This document shows, one piece after another, positions 47,217 to 59,009 of a stretch of 64,000 nucleotides of DNA. The position numbers were made by a program, and so were the translations under genes. Location of the stretch: the NCBI GenBank assembly GCA_905221605.1, contig CAJNDS010002749.1:117501-181500 (forward strand), read 5' to 3'. The first letter of the stretch is position 1. The number at the start of each line of letters is the position of its first letter. The notes under the pieces are model-generated. The model did not search any database, had not been told where the DNA came from, and saw only the letters and a list, made by a program, of their open reading frames with translations. The stretch is from Symbiodinium natans. Lineage: Eukaryota > Sar > Dinophyceae > Suessiales > Symbiodiniaceae.

Positions 47217-49342
47217 TTACCACCCAGGCCGCCGTAATAAAGCCTTCAGACCGAGGCCTAGGAGGAAGTTGCACACTACAAGAACCATCGTGCAGCCTGC
47301 AAAAATTCCTGCGCGCCGCAGCGCGTGGTCGGGTTCGGCAAGTCGAGTGAGGCCATAAGTTAGGAGCATTACCAAGACGGGGGAAGCCCCAGCTCCCAAC
47401 ACCAGTGCGTTCTTGAGAATCTCAAGACAGGTGCTCCTCGGTCTCTTCCGACCAACCCTGACCAGCAGGATCATGAGATCCTTGGTCGGTGGGACGTAAC
47501 ACAACCAAAGCACCAGACCTTCGACCAGAAGGGCAAGAAAAGGCTGCTGATCGTCTGGAGCTATAGCCATGCTAGCGGAGACGTCCATGAAAGCCAGAAA
47601 TAGTGGAGAAGTCACTCCCAAAGCCCATGGAGTACTGAACACCTTCTCGGTGAGGTCACGGTTCAAAAGGTCCAAAACCTCGGTGCGCACCGCGTTCTCG
47701 AAAGACTGCTCGCTGCCAAACCATATCTTCACGCACTCTTTAACGATCCTGGGTGGCTGTCAGGACCAGCAAACAGACATTCATTCGTGCTTCGTACTGG
47801 GAACAAACGGACAAGTTAAAAGATGTAGAACGGCACTCAACAAGCGCCAAGCATCTTACGGTCACAGAGAATACGTCCCCCCGAAGGGAGCTCGTGGTTC
47901 TGCTCGCAGCAAGAACTCCTTGTAGAGTCAACAGAGATCGACGACAACTGCTTTTTCATGGTGTCCAAGTCTCTGAAGTAGCTTCGGACAGTGCTGGCCG
48001 TCGGGAAGGCAACCACCAAAAACGACAACGACATGGCAACCAGTAGCTCCACGACCGCGTCTGCGTGTTCCATAGGCGCTATTGTGATCGGCAATGCCAG
48101 GGCAAAAAGCATAAGGTAAATAGCGATGGAAAGCGGCCCCAAGAAGATGGGTCTGACAACAAGGCGCTGCTTTTGCGTCGTCTTGCTTTTCAGGAAGGCA
48201 GCAAGCTCAAACAAGCACCACAACCTGTCGAGCGCGAGGGAAAACAGAAAAACGCTAGGGTTTATATAGGTTTTAGGGTTTAGGAGAACAAGAGCCACTC
48301 AAGTTTCAAAAGCAAAGCATCTGACCGTGCTTAGCAAGTTCGGCGGACGTTGTGGCTTGGCTTTATCTTGGCTTAGCTTCCGCGTCCACGAACGGGGGGG
48401 GGGGGGTGTTTGGGAAGGCTTGTCTCGGCCCCTATCCCACCTCTCAGTCCATGTCGGGTCCCAGAGAACGAGCATGCTGTCCGAGTTCTTCAAGAGCCCA
48501 GCCAAGCTTAGGATGGCTTCCGACTTCAGGCGATCGTCGTTTTGGCTGATACAGATGCGGTCAAGGAAGACTCTCGTTTGTGATCGCCAACAAGTGAGGA
48601 CCACACTTGCCACGACCAACCCTGAAGAAGTCGACCAACAAGACCACTCCCAATGGCTAACCCACCATCCACGGTTAATCCCAGGTAGAGCTCCAAAGCT
48701 GAAGAGCACCATCATCAACAAGCCGGTGAGAAAAGCCAAGGAGACTGCCGCGGGGCCGTTGTAGAGACTGACAACTGTCAGGATTTTCTTCCACCGCCCT
48801 CCGTGCCAAGAGTGACTCCAAAATGTAGTTATCTTCGTGCTTGTGCGGCTCTTGTGGTAGAAGTCTTTGTCAGATACATAACGCAATGCTGCAGCAAAAT
48901 GCTCCAAAGCTCGAAACACCGGCGTCACCCTCAAGACCTCCTGGTTTACCACCTCCATCCTGGGCAATCGCTGGGATTCAAACATCTTACTCATTCTTCT
49001 TACTAGGTTTGCGCACTTGCGCAGAACTGTAAACGGTAGGTACACTCAACAATGCCCCAGCATCCGGGCAACGAGTTCTACCAGACCTGGCATCATGACA
49101 TCCACGTCGAACATGCCGTCGTCGGATCCTATGCTGCCACCAGGACTTGCTGGCAATGGAAGGTCGGGCATCGTGTAGCTGCCACTGCAACCCTCAGAAC
49201 CCTCTCGTGCATCACTGTCATGCCACTCGTCTGGAACCGTCCAGCTCTGAATGGACTGCTCACTTCTCTGGCTTGGCCTTTTCATCCCTACGGGCTTGGT
49301 GAACGGAAGGAACCGGAGGCTGCCAGGCTTGAGCAGTCGCAA
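47217..49342 (-). CDS. Multi-pass membrane protein with TIR-like core
   Basis: Four exons rejoin in frame: 49095-49342, 48441-48959, 47940-48224, 47217-47748, about 528 residues. Intron 1 (GA...AG, target GATG) removes an apparent TGA; intron 2 is GT...AG; intron 3 is GA...AG with target GATC. Exon 2 reads TFWSHSWHGGRWKKIL, two membrane helices, then FLDRICISQND, SLAGLLKNSDSMLVLW and, across the junction, TERLWCLFELAAFLKS. This RICI...LVLW...RLWCLFE order resembles the strand-helix core of a TIR-like domain seen in protist proteins. Exons 3 and 4 add further helices (IYLMLFALALPITIA, VLVMLLTYGL). Possible role: membrane-bound signalling or NADase-type enzyme, not shown. The start could be 49342 or the ATG at 49285. 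Confidence 0.8.
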
Positions 49343-49523
49343 ACGCAGAGCGAAAGATTTCTTCTAGTTGTTCTTGCATGCCGAGTGTCTTGAAGATGCG
49401 TGTGGCAACTTGGCAAAAGTTCTTGTGCTTCAAGCCAGCGTGTTTCGTGCACGAAAAAAATGACAGAGAAAGTCCTTCTGGCCGACCTTGTGTTTGGGCG
49501 TAAGGCTCTGCTCACATGGTCAA

Positions 49524-49646
<123 letters not shown>

Positions 49647-49880
49647 GCTGTGGGCTCCGAAAATGAAATGTCGTTGGACACAGGGCTGCGGGGGATCCAG
49701 CTGCCTTGGAGTTCACGTGTGCAGCACAACCGTCTTGCTCCCATTTCCAAGGCTCCAAGGGTCTTTAGGGTTTAGGGTTTAGGGTTTTGGGAATACAAAG
49801 TGGGTTTTAGGGTTTAGGGTTTAGGGGTTTGACCCCCCTTGACAAAGGGGCAAGGGGTTTGACAGGGTTCGACCTTCTTT

Positions 49881-49984
49881 GACTTAGTTGTCCAGTAACC
49901 TGGGGGTACTACAGGTGAACCTTTTGGGATTATAGGGGAGTCTATTGCCCCCAAAAAGGTTAAAGGTTACCTACTCTACTACTA
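49881..49984. mobile_element. Introner family C, copy 4, outside any recognised gene
   Basis: Shares the 3' end GTTGTCCAGTAACCTGGGG (plus strand) and the core with the copy at 38984-39094. It lies between TTTAGGG tracts upstream of the TIR-like gene, so it is an intergenic copy or marks an unrecognised exon pair. Confidence 0.8.
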
Positions 49985-49989
49985 GGTTG

Positions 49990-52900
49990 GAAAGGGGTTT
50001 GGGGTGGATTTGGGCTTGACAGGATGTGATCTAACTCGGAAGGCGCGGTGGGGTTCGGGTGGGTCTGGAGCGGGGTTTGGATATGTTTAGGGTTTAGGGT
50101 TTATAGGGTTTAGGGTTTAGGGTTTAGGGTCTAGGGTCTAGGGTTTAGGGTTTAGGGTTTAGGGTTTAGGGTTTAGGGTTTAGGGTTTAGGGTTTAGGGT
50201 TTAGGGTTTAGGGTTTAGGGTTTAGGGTTTAGGGTTTAGGGTTTAGGGTTTAGGGTTTAGGGTTTGCTTGGCTGGTTGTTTTTCTCCGAGGGGCGCGAGC
50301 GGGTATAAGGGTGGGCTTGGCTGCTTGTGTTCATCCAGTTAGGGCTGAACTGTCGCTTCATGATCGAGTACTTAGACTCCGCGTGTTATCCAGGAGCATT
50401 TTTGGCAAACACATCGCACGACTTCCGTAATTTTGCAGCCCCAGACGCAAACGTAAAACCCAGTGCAAAACCTCGGCGCAAACTTCTCACGATCGGAGCA
50501 AAATGGCTGGTTTTCTCAACATCGGTTCTTGGTGCAGGATGCAAGTTCAAGGAACCTTGATGTTCAATTTAGCGACATCAACCTTGCAACCTCTGATCAA
50601 CAAAAAACTTGTAGGAAGCAGACGAGCTGCATGCGGGGAGGATGTGCCAGAATCGGCAATGCAAACTTCATGATTCACCTGGCGCAGGTCATACTTGGAG
50701 GTCGGAGGCCTTGGCAAGTGGTGTTTCTGCAGTGCTACAAGGTTACTCAGCAGGATGACCCAACAGGGTCCCTCTTCAGGTACTTCTAACTCCACTGAAT
50801 ATCTACTTACTTACTTTAGTCACCCGATCCCCCCAAGCATGCGCTTGCGCAGCTTGCACATGGCAGCTGCTCAGCCGCAGAGCAAAAAAAAACTACGACC
50901 AAGCCGCAAAAGTGCAAAAATGCAAGAAGCACCGCCGCCCTGTGTCCTGAACCGAAACTTCCTGAACCTATTGCCAACCTTTGCAGTACGTGAATGTTGG
51001 ATAATATCTCCAAGCCGAAACCATAAGCAGCACATCCTAACATCACATCCCTAAACCATGAACTTCCCTGTGCCTCCTCAAGCGTGCCCTGGACGTTCCT
51101 GAGCTTGTGGGGCTTGCCTCAGCACGCAGACTGGGGCTTAGGGTTTCGGGGTTTCGGATCAACAGCATAGGGTCTTGAATTTGCGGTTGAGGCACTACTA
51201 CGGCTTGAATAAAGAGTGTCATGAGTCATACATGTCACGGGATTGGTATAGTACGTTACGTTGATTCGCACAGAGTGTGAGGCGTAAGTGCAACGATAAA
51301 GCCACAGTAGTACAAGTTTGGTATTCAGAACTGACAAGAACACGGATGCTCGAGTTTGGTACGGACTACTAGACACATGATCTCTGTTTTGAGCTTGAAA
51401 GTCTCCGAAGAAGACTTCCTTCCGAAGTCCACAGACAGAGGTAAACACTCCATAATTAGCTCGAAAGACGCCGTCTGCAATCTACTTCCTGAGCCCAAAT
51501 TCGCCCCTAAAGACTCTGAAGCCTTGTCAATCGAAATCCCAAGTCCCTGCCCTTAACCGCCTTCCCCCTGCCAAGGAACAGCAGCCGCCTCTGCTCGCTC
51601 CACTCGCCTCTTCTTATTAGTGGTTTCGGGTTTCGGTTGACGTTTCAGTGAAACGTGCCACCCGCCAAGCTGCATTACTGCGGTGTCTGATATCCGCGGA
51701 GAACTGAGGATTGAAAGGAAAACGCCAAATACTGCTTTGTGGGCTTCACTTCATCAAACTTAAGAAGCATCCAAAAAATGTGTTGATACAACTTACGACT
51801 TATTTTGGTGTTCAGGGAGGGTTCAGAGTTTAGGGTTTAGGGTTCTGCGCCCACTACATCCAAGTCAAAGCAACCACATTGGGTTTAGGGTTTAGGGTTC
51901 AGGGTTCTGCGCCCACTATGTCTGCAGTGGGGAGGGACCGGGACTGAGAGTAGAATTTCTGGGACGAGCGCCGAAGGGGGCATCAGGGAAATGATTGTCA
52001 ATACGACTTTGTATACCTCTGTGTACTCTCGTGTGTAAGGCATTCTACTGCACCACCCTTTTATTTAATCCTTATAAACATCTACCCTCAGATCTTACAA
52101 ACCCCGTAGAGGCGGAGGCATCTTGTGATATTCTTGTAGTCTTCTCTTGTTGAATTACTCCATATTATTTCTTATATGACTTCATTGTCATTCAATACTA
52201 CCTTCAATTATTGCATTCGCTGATTCTGTTCTTGTACTAAACGAGAAGATGAGAAGACCCTAAACCCTAAACCCTAAACCCTAAACCCTAAACCCTATAC
52301 CCTAAACCCTAAACCCTAAACCCTAAACCCTAAACCCTAAACCCTAGGCGATAGCCGATGAGCCTTGCTGCATCGCGTTCGAACCGCTCGGCAGCTGTCA
52401 GCTTTGCCTGGCTCCAGATTTCCCCAAGCAGCTTCAGGGTTTCAAACCCTAAGCCCTAAACCCTAAACCCTGAACCCTGAACCCTGAACCCTAAACCCTA
52501 AACCCTAAACCCTAAACCCTAAACCCTAAACCCTAAACCCTAAACCCTAAACCCTAAACCCTAAACCCTAAACTTTAGGTTAGATGCAGGGCTTAGCAGG
52601 CTCAAGCCCAAGTCGTTTTAGTTCCAGGGTTGACGGTTCAAGCCCAGCGGTGTCGCTGCCAAACGGGTCAGGGGGCAGGGCCAAGCCCCCATGACCCCAA
52701 ACCTACGCAAAGAGCCAGACACCCAGAAGCAGGGCCGGTCCTCCTCAGCAGAAATCCGGCTACGAGCTTTCAAGCTACGATGACTGCAGCGTACGCTATT
52801 GGAGCTGGAGCTGCACCGCCGCTGCTGGCAACGAGTTCTCCCCTACCTTGTACCGATGTTTCTTTTTGCTACCCGCCGCCCCGCCCCGTGCTCGGCCGTA

Positions 52901-54125
52901 GCCCTTGCCTTCGGCAGACACGCCCATTCCGTCGACCCCCACCCCTCTCACACCAACCCCCCCCCCCCCCCCCAAAAAAAAAAAAAACTACAGATCCCTA
53001 AACCCTAAACTGCAAGTAGCTGGCGGTTAGCAGGTATGCTTTCTGGTTTTGGGGCTTTTCTGGGGGCAGGAAGCAGCCCAGCTTTCCTGACTGGTGCTCA
53101 AGCAGGCATGAGGGGTCGAGTGGCGGAGAGCGGGTCTACGGTTCCAGGCGTGTGAACAAAAGAAGTAACGTCAATTCTGGGAGAAATTTGCAACTTTAAG
53201 CTTTTTGGGTGAGACTTGACAAGTGTTTGTTGACATTGTAAGATTGTGCTCATGTTTCCTTTGCCTTCGGAAGTGCTGTCCAGGACTTGTTCGTGATTGC
53301 TTTCCTTGCATCTACTTGAGATAAAGGGTCAACAAATTCTCTCAAAAACCGGCGCGGCCCGATTTCATGGGTATTGCCCAAAATAGGGGTACACACTTAT
53401 ACCCCCCCCCCCCCCACCCCAAAAAATAGAATCCTCCTAAAGGGGGCCCCCCCCCCCCCCCCCCCCCCCCCCAGTTCCGGCAACCCCCCACCGAGCAGCA
53501 AGCGCATCAAAGGTTGGGACGCCCGACGCCGCCGCAAGGGTCGGAAACATGGGGCAAAGAAGCAGCTCTAGCACATCAGACTAAGGACCCCTTTTCTGCT
53601 ACTTTAAGGGAATTAACGGTTCTTTGGCTCTTCGGGTTCTTTTTCTGCACAAAATCGCATCCCCTGCAGCTACTGAGCATGACAAGACATTTCATAGTTT
53701 TCCGATGTTAGCGCGAAATGGGAATGGCATCCCCACTGAGCACGTGCGAAGCGGAGAAGGGTCTGGTATAGTCTGATCCAAACCTCCCAAGCAGCCAGCC
53801 TCCTGAGCTCTCTCTCCTGCCAAGTCTCATGGTTCACGCAAAACACGTGCTGGACACTTAACCTACCCGAACGTCAGTACTAACAAATGCTGGTGAACAC
53901 CAGCTGGGCCGACGGAGTCCATGAGAGCCCTCCGGAGGCCGTCGCAGACTGCGCTTTCGCGCAAAGCTGCCTCCGCGGCAGAAGAGACCGGAGGAGAATT
54001 GCCACAAGTCACCCAAGGCGATCCCTGATGTACTTATAACTGTACTTATCGCCATATTAGGGCACTTTGGGGGCTTATGAGCAGCTTATAAGTACAGAAA
54101 GAAATTGGATAACAAGTACTATGAA
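49990..54125. other. Repeat-rich stretch, one exon-like block
   Basis: Telomere-type tracts at 50098-50265, 52258-52347 and 52480-52570, C-run/A-run junctions at 52957-52987 and 53402-53415, and a 26-base C run at 53447-53472. Apart from 52346-52437 nothing reads as an exon. Confidence 0.5.
52346..52437 (-). other. Exon-like block between telomere-type tracts
   Basis: On the minus strand it reads LLGEIWSQAKLTAAERFERD, faintly HMG-box-like; on the plus strand it reads DEPCCIAFEPLGSCQLC with an AG|G start. Both are open. Its setting, GC-rich and flanked by CCCTAAA runs, is that of proven exons elsewhere in the window. Strand and product cannot be decided. Confidence 0.3.
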
Positions 54126-54129
54126 CCTC

Positions 54130-55180
54130 CAGGGGCCGTATGCCCGCTCTTGCTGTAGGCCCGGTAGTTGTTGGAGTAAGCTGGAGTAGGCTCCACGACA
54201 TGGCGCTGAAGCTATACCTATACTCCCCTTAGAACCTACATAAAAATAATGCTTTTCATATCCTCTTGGGTTTTATATAAACAAAAATAAAAAATAATTC
54301 CCAAGGGGGATATAGATACCGCCAAATATCGCTGAAGAACTCGTACGGGCCCTCCCCGCCAAAAAACCATCATAGAGGCATCCGAACATGCCACGGCTGA
54401 GCGCTCCAGTCGCATTCTTGGCCCTCCATCCAATGCGGAAAGCTCCGTCCACGCGGCTGCAAGGCAACTCACGCCCGCAAACTGGCTGCAGTCATGGTCA
54501 CGCCACCGAAAAAAGCAACTGCCCAAATTGGTCCGGTTAACTTGGAGCCACCTGCAAAGCCCAGCTGCCTGCAAGCAACCTTGGCATTCGTGTCATCCCA
54601 GTCATTGTCGCAAATGGAGCCCCATTCCCCATTGACTCCCACCTCCGGCCTGCCGTGTTCAGCAGAGCCTCCTGCGAGCCTCAAGCTCACCCTGATGCTC
54701 GTCAGCGTGGTGGAAGTGGTGCTGGATGCTGTCGATGAAGTCGAGGTCGAAGAGGCTGAGGTACTGGATGAAGTCGAAGTGAGCGTGGCGGTGGTGCTGC
54801 TGGAAGTGCTGTATAGTGACGAAAAGAGTTGGTACTGGATTAAGTGGAAGTCAGTGTGGCGGTGGTGCTGCTGGATGTACTGGATAGTGTCGAAGTCAGC
54901 GTGGCGGTGCTGCTGCTGGATGTACTGGATGGGGCTGCTGTCCCCACTGGGAGTAGTAAAACGAGTGTCAAGCTACGATGGACGGCACGTCGCTGACAAA
55001 GCAACGGGAAGCAGATCATCGCTCGAGGCTCGCCATCCCTGTGAGGCTTTGCAGAACAGCTGCTATGGGCGAAGGGGTACTAAGCAAGGGATTACACAGG
55101 GCTTCCTCCCCTACACCAAACATTGGCACAACGTTCTCAATATCGGTCGTAGTCTGGCTCTTCTCTTCCACTGGCTAGAA
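54130..55180 (-). pseudogene. SRCR-domain surface protein, broken
   Basis: Minus strand: a block ending AAVLQSLTGMASLE (~55020-55180), then a Thr/Ser mucin-like repeat, then an SRCR domain (54470-54690: VRLAGG, NGEWGSICDNDWDD, ACRQLGF). The frame breaks several times: a TAA within the mucin repeat near 54840 followed by a shift, a +1 shift at a T-run in the SRCR domain near 54507 (the next frame reads DHDCSQFAGVSC, the domain end), and another at a T-run near 54362 before YEFFSDIWRY. About 14 residues of the SRCR domain also seem missing. The layout resembles the surface-protein gene at 36.3-42.3 kb. Homopolymer errors could explain the two T-run shifts, but not the missing segment. Confidence 0.6.
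54218..54319 (-). mobile_element. Introner family B, copy 3
   Basis: 102 bases flanked by GTATC/GTATA, GT donor, AG acceptor. Same AT-rich interior (TTTATATAAAACCC) and CCCCTT...AAGGGG ends as the copies at 14544 and 22017. Confidence 0.85.
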
Positions 55181-55395
55181 AGATGATAGTCGTTTACGCT
55201 GCTAGACGCTGGTGCCGGTACCTCGCCCCTGCCCCCTTTTCTGCACTATTGTTGGAAACAGGTTCAACATCCCTATTCCTACAACACAGCTTGGGTAAGT
55301 TGCACGTAGCGTGTTCATGCGCGTGCACTTGGCAACGAGCCGCAGCCACCTGAACGGCTGCAGCACGCAAGAGGGTCGATTTGAAAAAATTGGAT

Positions 55396-55535
55396 TCAGA
55401 GGTAAAAGGAGGGCCCTAGTTATAAGTAGAGTTATAAGAGCCCCAAATTGGGGGATAAGGAGCCTAACTTAGGTGAAAAGTCCCTTAATTCTAGTTAGTA
55501 TAGTCAAGGGGCCCCTCCTTTTAAGGGCTGCAGAA
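55396..55535. mobile_element. Element family E, copy 1
   Basis: Ends in GGAGGGCCC and GGGGCCCCTCC inverted repeats, with inner CTAGTTATAAGTAGAG. An inverted relative lies at 55793-55921. This copy is just 3' of the GT61-like gene and no exon junction could be fixed. Confidence 0.8.
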
Positions 55536-55659
55536 TCCCCCCCATCGGTGGCTTTGATTGGAATCGCGGAAGGCTCACGTGGTGCCTACAGATTTGATGG
55601 CGGCTAAGTGTAATCTTGCTACGTTGGGGTAACACCAGAAAGATCCAACGGGTGTAAGA

Positions 55660-58600
55660 CTACACTCTTTTGGGCTTTTTCGCATCCAAAACATGGAGTA
55701 GAGAAAGGGTGACTTTATTCCCCCAGGGTGCAAATTTACGGCCCAGGCCCCAATAAGCACATGTTACATTTTCTTGGTTGGTCAGTTCACACCTACAAGG
55801 AGGGGCCCCTTTACTATACTGCTATGATTTAGGGACTTGTAACCTAAGTTAGGGTCCTTATAGCCCAATTAATTTGGGGCTCTTATACCTCTACTTATAA
55901 CTAGGGGGCCCCTCCTTGTACGACGGCCTCCAGTTCTTCGGCATGGGCTGGTTAGTCGCTTGATAGCCCAGCAACCATCTTAGAATCCAGAGGCTAAACC
56001 TTGGGGACGAAATGAGAACCCTAAAAGGGTTTATGGTTCATATTACCTTCATAAGAACTATAGTAGTCTAGGGTATAGGACCCCAATTTTAGGGGTCATT
56101 TCGTCCCCAGAGGCTAAGGAGGCTGGAAGTCTGGAAGCCGGCCGGTGCAATTGAAGATCGGGGGCGGCCGGGTTGCCAAGGCGTGGAGCAACTTATCGAA
56201 CTTTAGCAAGGTGTTGGTTCGCGATTTGCACTGGGGGCATGGAGCCTTCACGAAAGTGAACTGCCCACCAAACATCCTCGTGAGAGGACACGTGTTCGCC
56301 GGAGCGTTCCCAGGTAGGATTTCTAGCAGGCGCTGTTGCAAGGCACCGTTTAGCCAGCGCGCCGTGTTCCAGGAACCGCCACCATGTGCAGCAATGACGG
56401 TGTCTGCCTGCCAGCGTGAAGAGAAGCATCTGATACAATGGAAGTTCAGTGACAACGATTAAACAAAGTCGTGTGATCATGGCATGCCGTACGTACACTC
56501 CCCGAGGCACATGCAGATGTAGCATGTTTGCTGGCTTCCTACTTTCAGTCTTCTTCTCACTCTCCCTCTCTCTCTGCAGAGGTCAGCCTTCACCATGTTT
56601 GACCATGTTTCACCATCTTATATGTTATACAAGTGATAGCTCTGCTCTCCTTCAATGTTGTGTTGACGTCTTTCTCATTTTCAATGGGCTTGGTCACATG
56701 TTTCTCTCGGATTCAACTCACAACGTAGGTCGAAGATCACTTGAGGACCTCTTGCGGATTTGTGGGATCTGTCAGCCTATATGGCAACTCAAGTCTCAGG
56801 AATCTTGCTCTCGTCGAAAACAAACTCCTGGGCCAACAACATCGCATCCCGTGATTGGCCTGCTTTGGGGCAATGGCAAGGAAGTAGAAGAGGATGTTGG
56901 GGTAGAGAACATGGAGGTATTCTTCAGGAGCAATGATCATGACCGAGGCACAAGCTGTGCAGACAGATGGAACTCATACTGGCAAGCACGGAAAACGTGC
57001 AGTCGCAACAGAAATCCTAGTGGTATGGTAGAAGTAGACAATAATCCGCGACACCGACCGAAATGCAACCATGCTCGTCGATCTGTTCTTAAACCAGGCT
57101 TTCGCGAAAACAGGGCAGCGTGAACATATTGGAGATTGAAGTAGCAGTCGCAGTGGCAGTAGTAGTCGTCGTAGTCGTCGTCACACCACACGGAATGCAA
57201 CATGATAGTTTAGGGTTTAGGGTTTAGGGTTTGGGGTTTAGGGTTTAGGGTTTAGGGTTCAGGGTTTAGGGCTTAGGGTTTAGGACGGTTTAGGATCCCG
57301 ATGGCCTGGCGCACGAGGAAGATCTGATCTAAGTAGGGGATGACCCCAAAGGACACAAAAAGCAGCGTGACGTTGGCATAGACTTTGGAGAGTCGCAGGG
57401 CCATCCTTGGGGACGAATTATGAGCCCTAAAAGGGTTTATGGTTCATATTACCGTTCTAGGAACCATAGTGGTATAGGGTATAGGACCCCAATCTTAGGG
57501 TTCATTTGGTCCCCAAGGATCTCGTCACCGTTGCTGACATCCCGCTGCCCGCAGCCGCGCTGCTCAGGCCGCTTGAAACCTTAGCTGCGCAGGTTTCTAG
57601 AAAAACTCAAGTTTAACCTTTGGGGTTCTAGGGGGATTATGGGATTATCGGGAGATTCTATTACCCCAAAAAGGTTAAAGGATTACCTACTCTACTACTA
57701 AGAAACAGCTCTTTGAGGAGATCCTGGTGATCCAGAGGTAGAAGTTGGACTCGGTAGGTGTGATTCGGCAAATCTCAACATTGTAAAGCGTAAGGTTGTG
57801 CTGACTTGCGAGCTCTTGCAAGAAGCGGCAAGCATCTGAGTATACCTGTGGCTTCTGTCTCCACTGCGACTCGAACCAGGGAAGGGCCGCCATTTGATAA
57901 GAAAGTAGCAAAGGAGATCGCCCTTGGCATGACTGGTCTTTATCAAACTTATACCAATGAGGGCCGGTGTACCCACTGGGGCTGGTAAAGACGTGCCTCA
58001 CATGCTGGAGATAAGCATCCTCGTGCAAGCACAAGTCGTGGAAGGACACCTTCATCGCAGAAGGACAGTACTGTATAACCTCAGAAGACAACGACTGCCA
58101 ATCTTCGAAGAGATGAGGCCTGTCCGGAGCCTTGCTCTTGGGGCCATTGGCATACACGGACTTCCCAAAGCCCTTGTAAAGAACAACCCGCGTATCGTTT
58201 CGGTTGAAAGCCGCTGTTTCCAGCAAGTTCTGTAGGATGAAAAGATTTTGCTGATCCGATTGACAATGTCCCGGATTCCCTGTTGTGCAGTCGCCAGCAG
58301 ACACATACGTCATACCCTCCCGAAGAGCTTTCTTCTTCTGGATCTTCCATTTTGTCAAGGCCGCTGCTACATGATCCATCAGCTCACCCTCTACTTTGTC
58401 TTCCAAGATCGTGAAGACGTGGCTCAGTCTTGTGTCCATCTTTCGTCGGACTTGCATCGAATTCCTCAGCGGATGTGTCTTGTGAAGTGGCTTCAAGAAG
58501 TCATTGAGGTCGATGCTTCTGTTCATGGTGCATTGGGCAACCCAGTGCAGTGTCCCTTGGGGATCCAGAACCTCCACAACATCGTACATCTGGCAAGACC

Positions 58601-59003
58601 ATACCTTCTGCGCCTGCGCATATTGGGCACAAAGAATCTTTGATGCGCCATCCCCACAAAGGGTCACATGGTTTTGCTGCAGCTTCCGATAGCTCTGCAG
58701 TCCGAGAAATCTCTCCTCGCACGCGCGGAAAAGGGGCAACGCCTCGGGTGTGTACCGGAAGCGCTGATAAGCTGTGGGCTGGGGCGTCTGGGTGGCAAAG
58801 CTGAAGTCTGTCTGAGAGGACTCGGACTCTGAGCGGTTTGTTGCAATGTCAAGCCCTGGCTTTCTGGCAAGGGTCGTGTCTGCAGTTTCACCTTGGTGCT
58901 TGCCGAAGAAGGAGCGCAAGTCCATGAAGATGCCCAGGGCCGCCAGAAGCAAAAGAAGTCCCAGCGCCAAACTAAGTCTGCGGTTGCAGATCTGCATCGC
59001 CAC
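55660..59003 (-). CDS. GT61-like glycosyltransferase, type II membrane protein
   Basis: Six exons: 57707-59003, 57522-57579, 57306-57405, 56124-56407, 55922-55999, 55660-55792. They total 1,950 bases, exactly 649 codons plus stop. Start ATG 59003, then a short basic tail and one helix (LALGLLLLLAALGIFMDL), typical of Golgi type II enzymes. A lumenal region with several N-glycosylation sites follows. The C-terminal part reads VIPYLDQIFLVRQ joined to ADTVIAAHGGGSWN and LLEILPG, matching the Q-x(n)-HGxG...E-x-x-P end motif of GT61/EOGT-type enzymes that transfer sugars to glycoproteins. Introns 1, 2, 4 and 5 are recognisable introners of families C, A, A and E. Donor sugar and acceptor are unknown. 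The family call rests on that end motif only. Confidence 0.75.
55793..55921 (-). mobile_element. Introner family E, copy 2
   Basis: 129 bases, GT donor and AG acceptor with target GTA/GTG. Terminal inverted repeat AAGGAGGGGCCCC. Removal joins PKNWRPS to CELTNQENVTC in frame in the glycosyltransferase gene. Confidence 0.85.
56000..56123 (-). mobile_element. Introner family A, copy 4 (decayed 5' end)
   Basis: The 3' end CCCCAAG is intact but the 5' end reads CTCTGGGG. A GC donor nine bases upstream of the repeated target gives RLPDFQFSLWILRW in frame. The target repeat (TTAGCCTCTGG) is unusually long for this family. Confidence 0.65.
57406..57521 (-). mobile_element. Introner family A, copy 5
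   Basis: 116 bases, CCTTGGGGACC...CCCCAAG, target GAT, GA...AG excision giving VSNGDEMALRLSK in frame. Confidence 0.9.
57580..57706 (-). mobile_element. Introner family C, copy 5
   Basis: 127 bases, target GTTTC, GT donor and AG acceptor, core CCTTTTTGGGGTAATAGAAT on the coding strand. Removal gives RISSKSCFKRPEQRG in frame. Confidence 0.9.
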
Positions 59004-59009
59004 ATCAGG

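Noticed and set aside
49040-49060. In-frame TGA as a recoded codon in the TIR-like gene
   Set aside because: A 135-base intron (48960-49094) with GATG at both ends removes it and keeps the frame.
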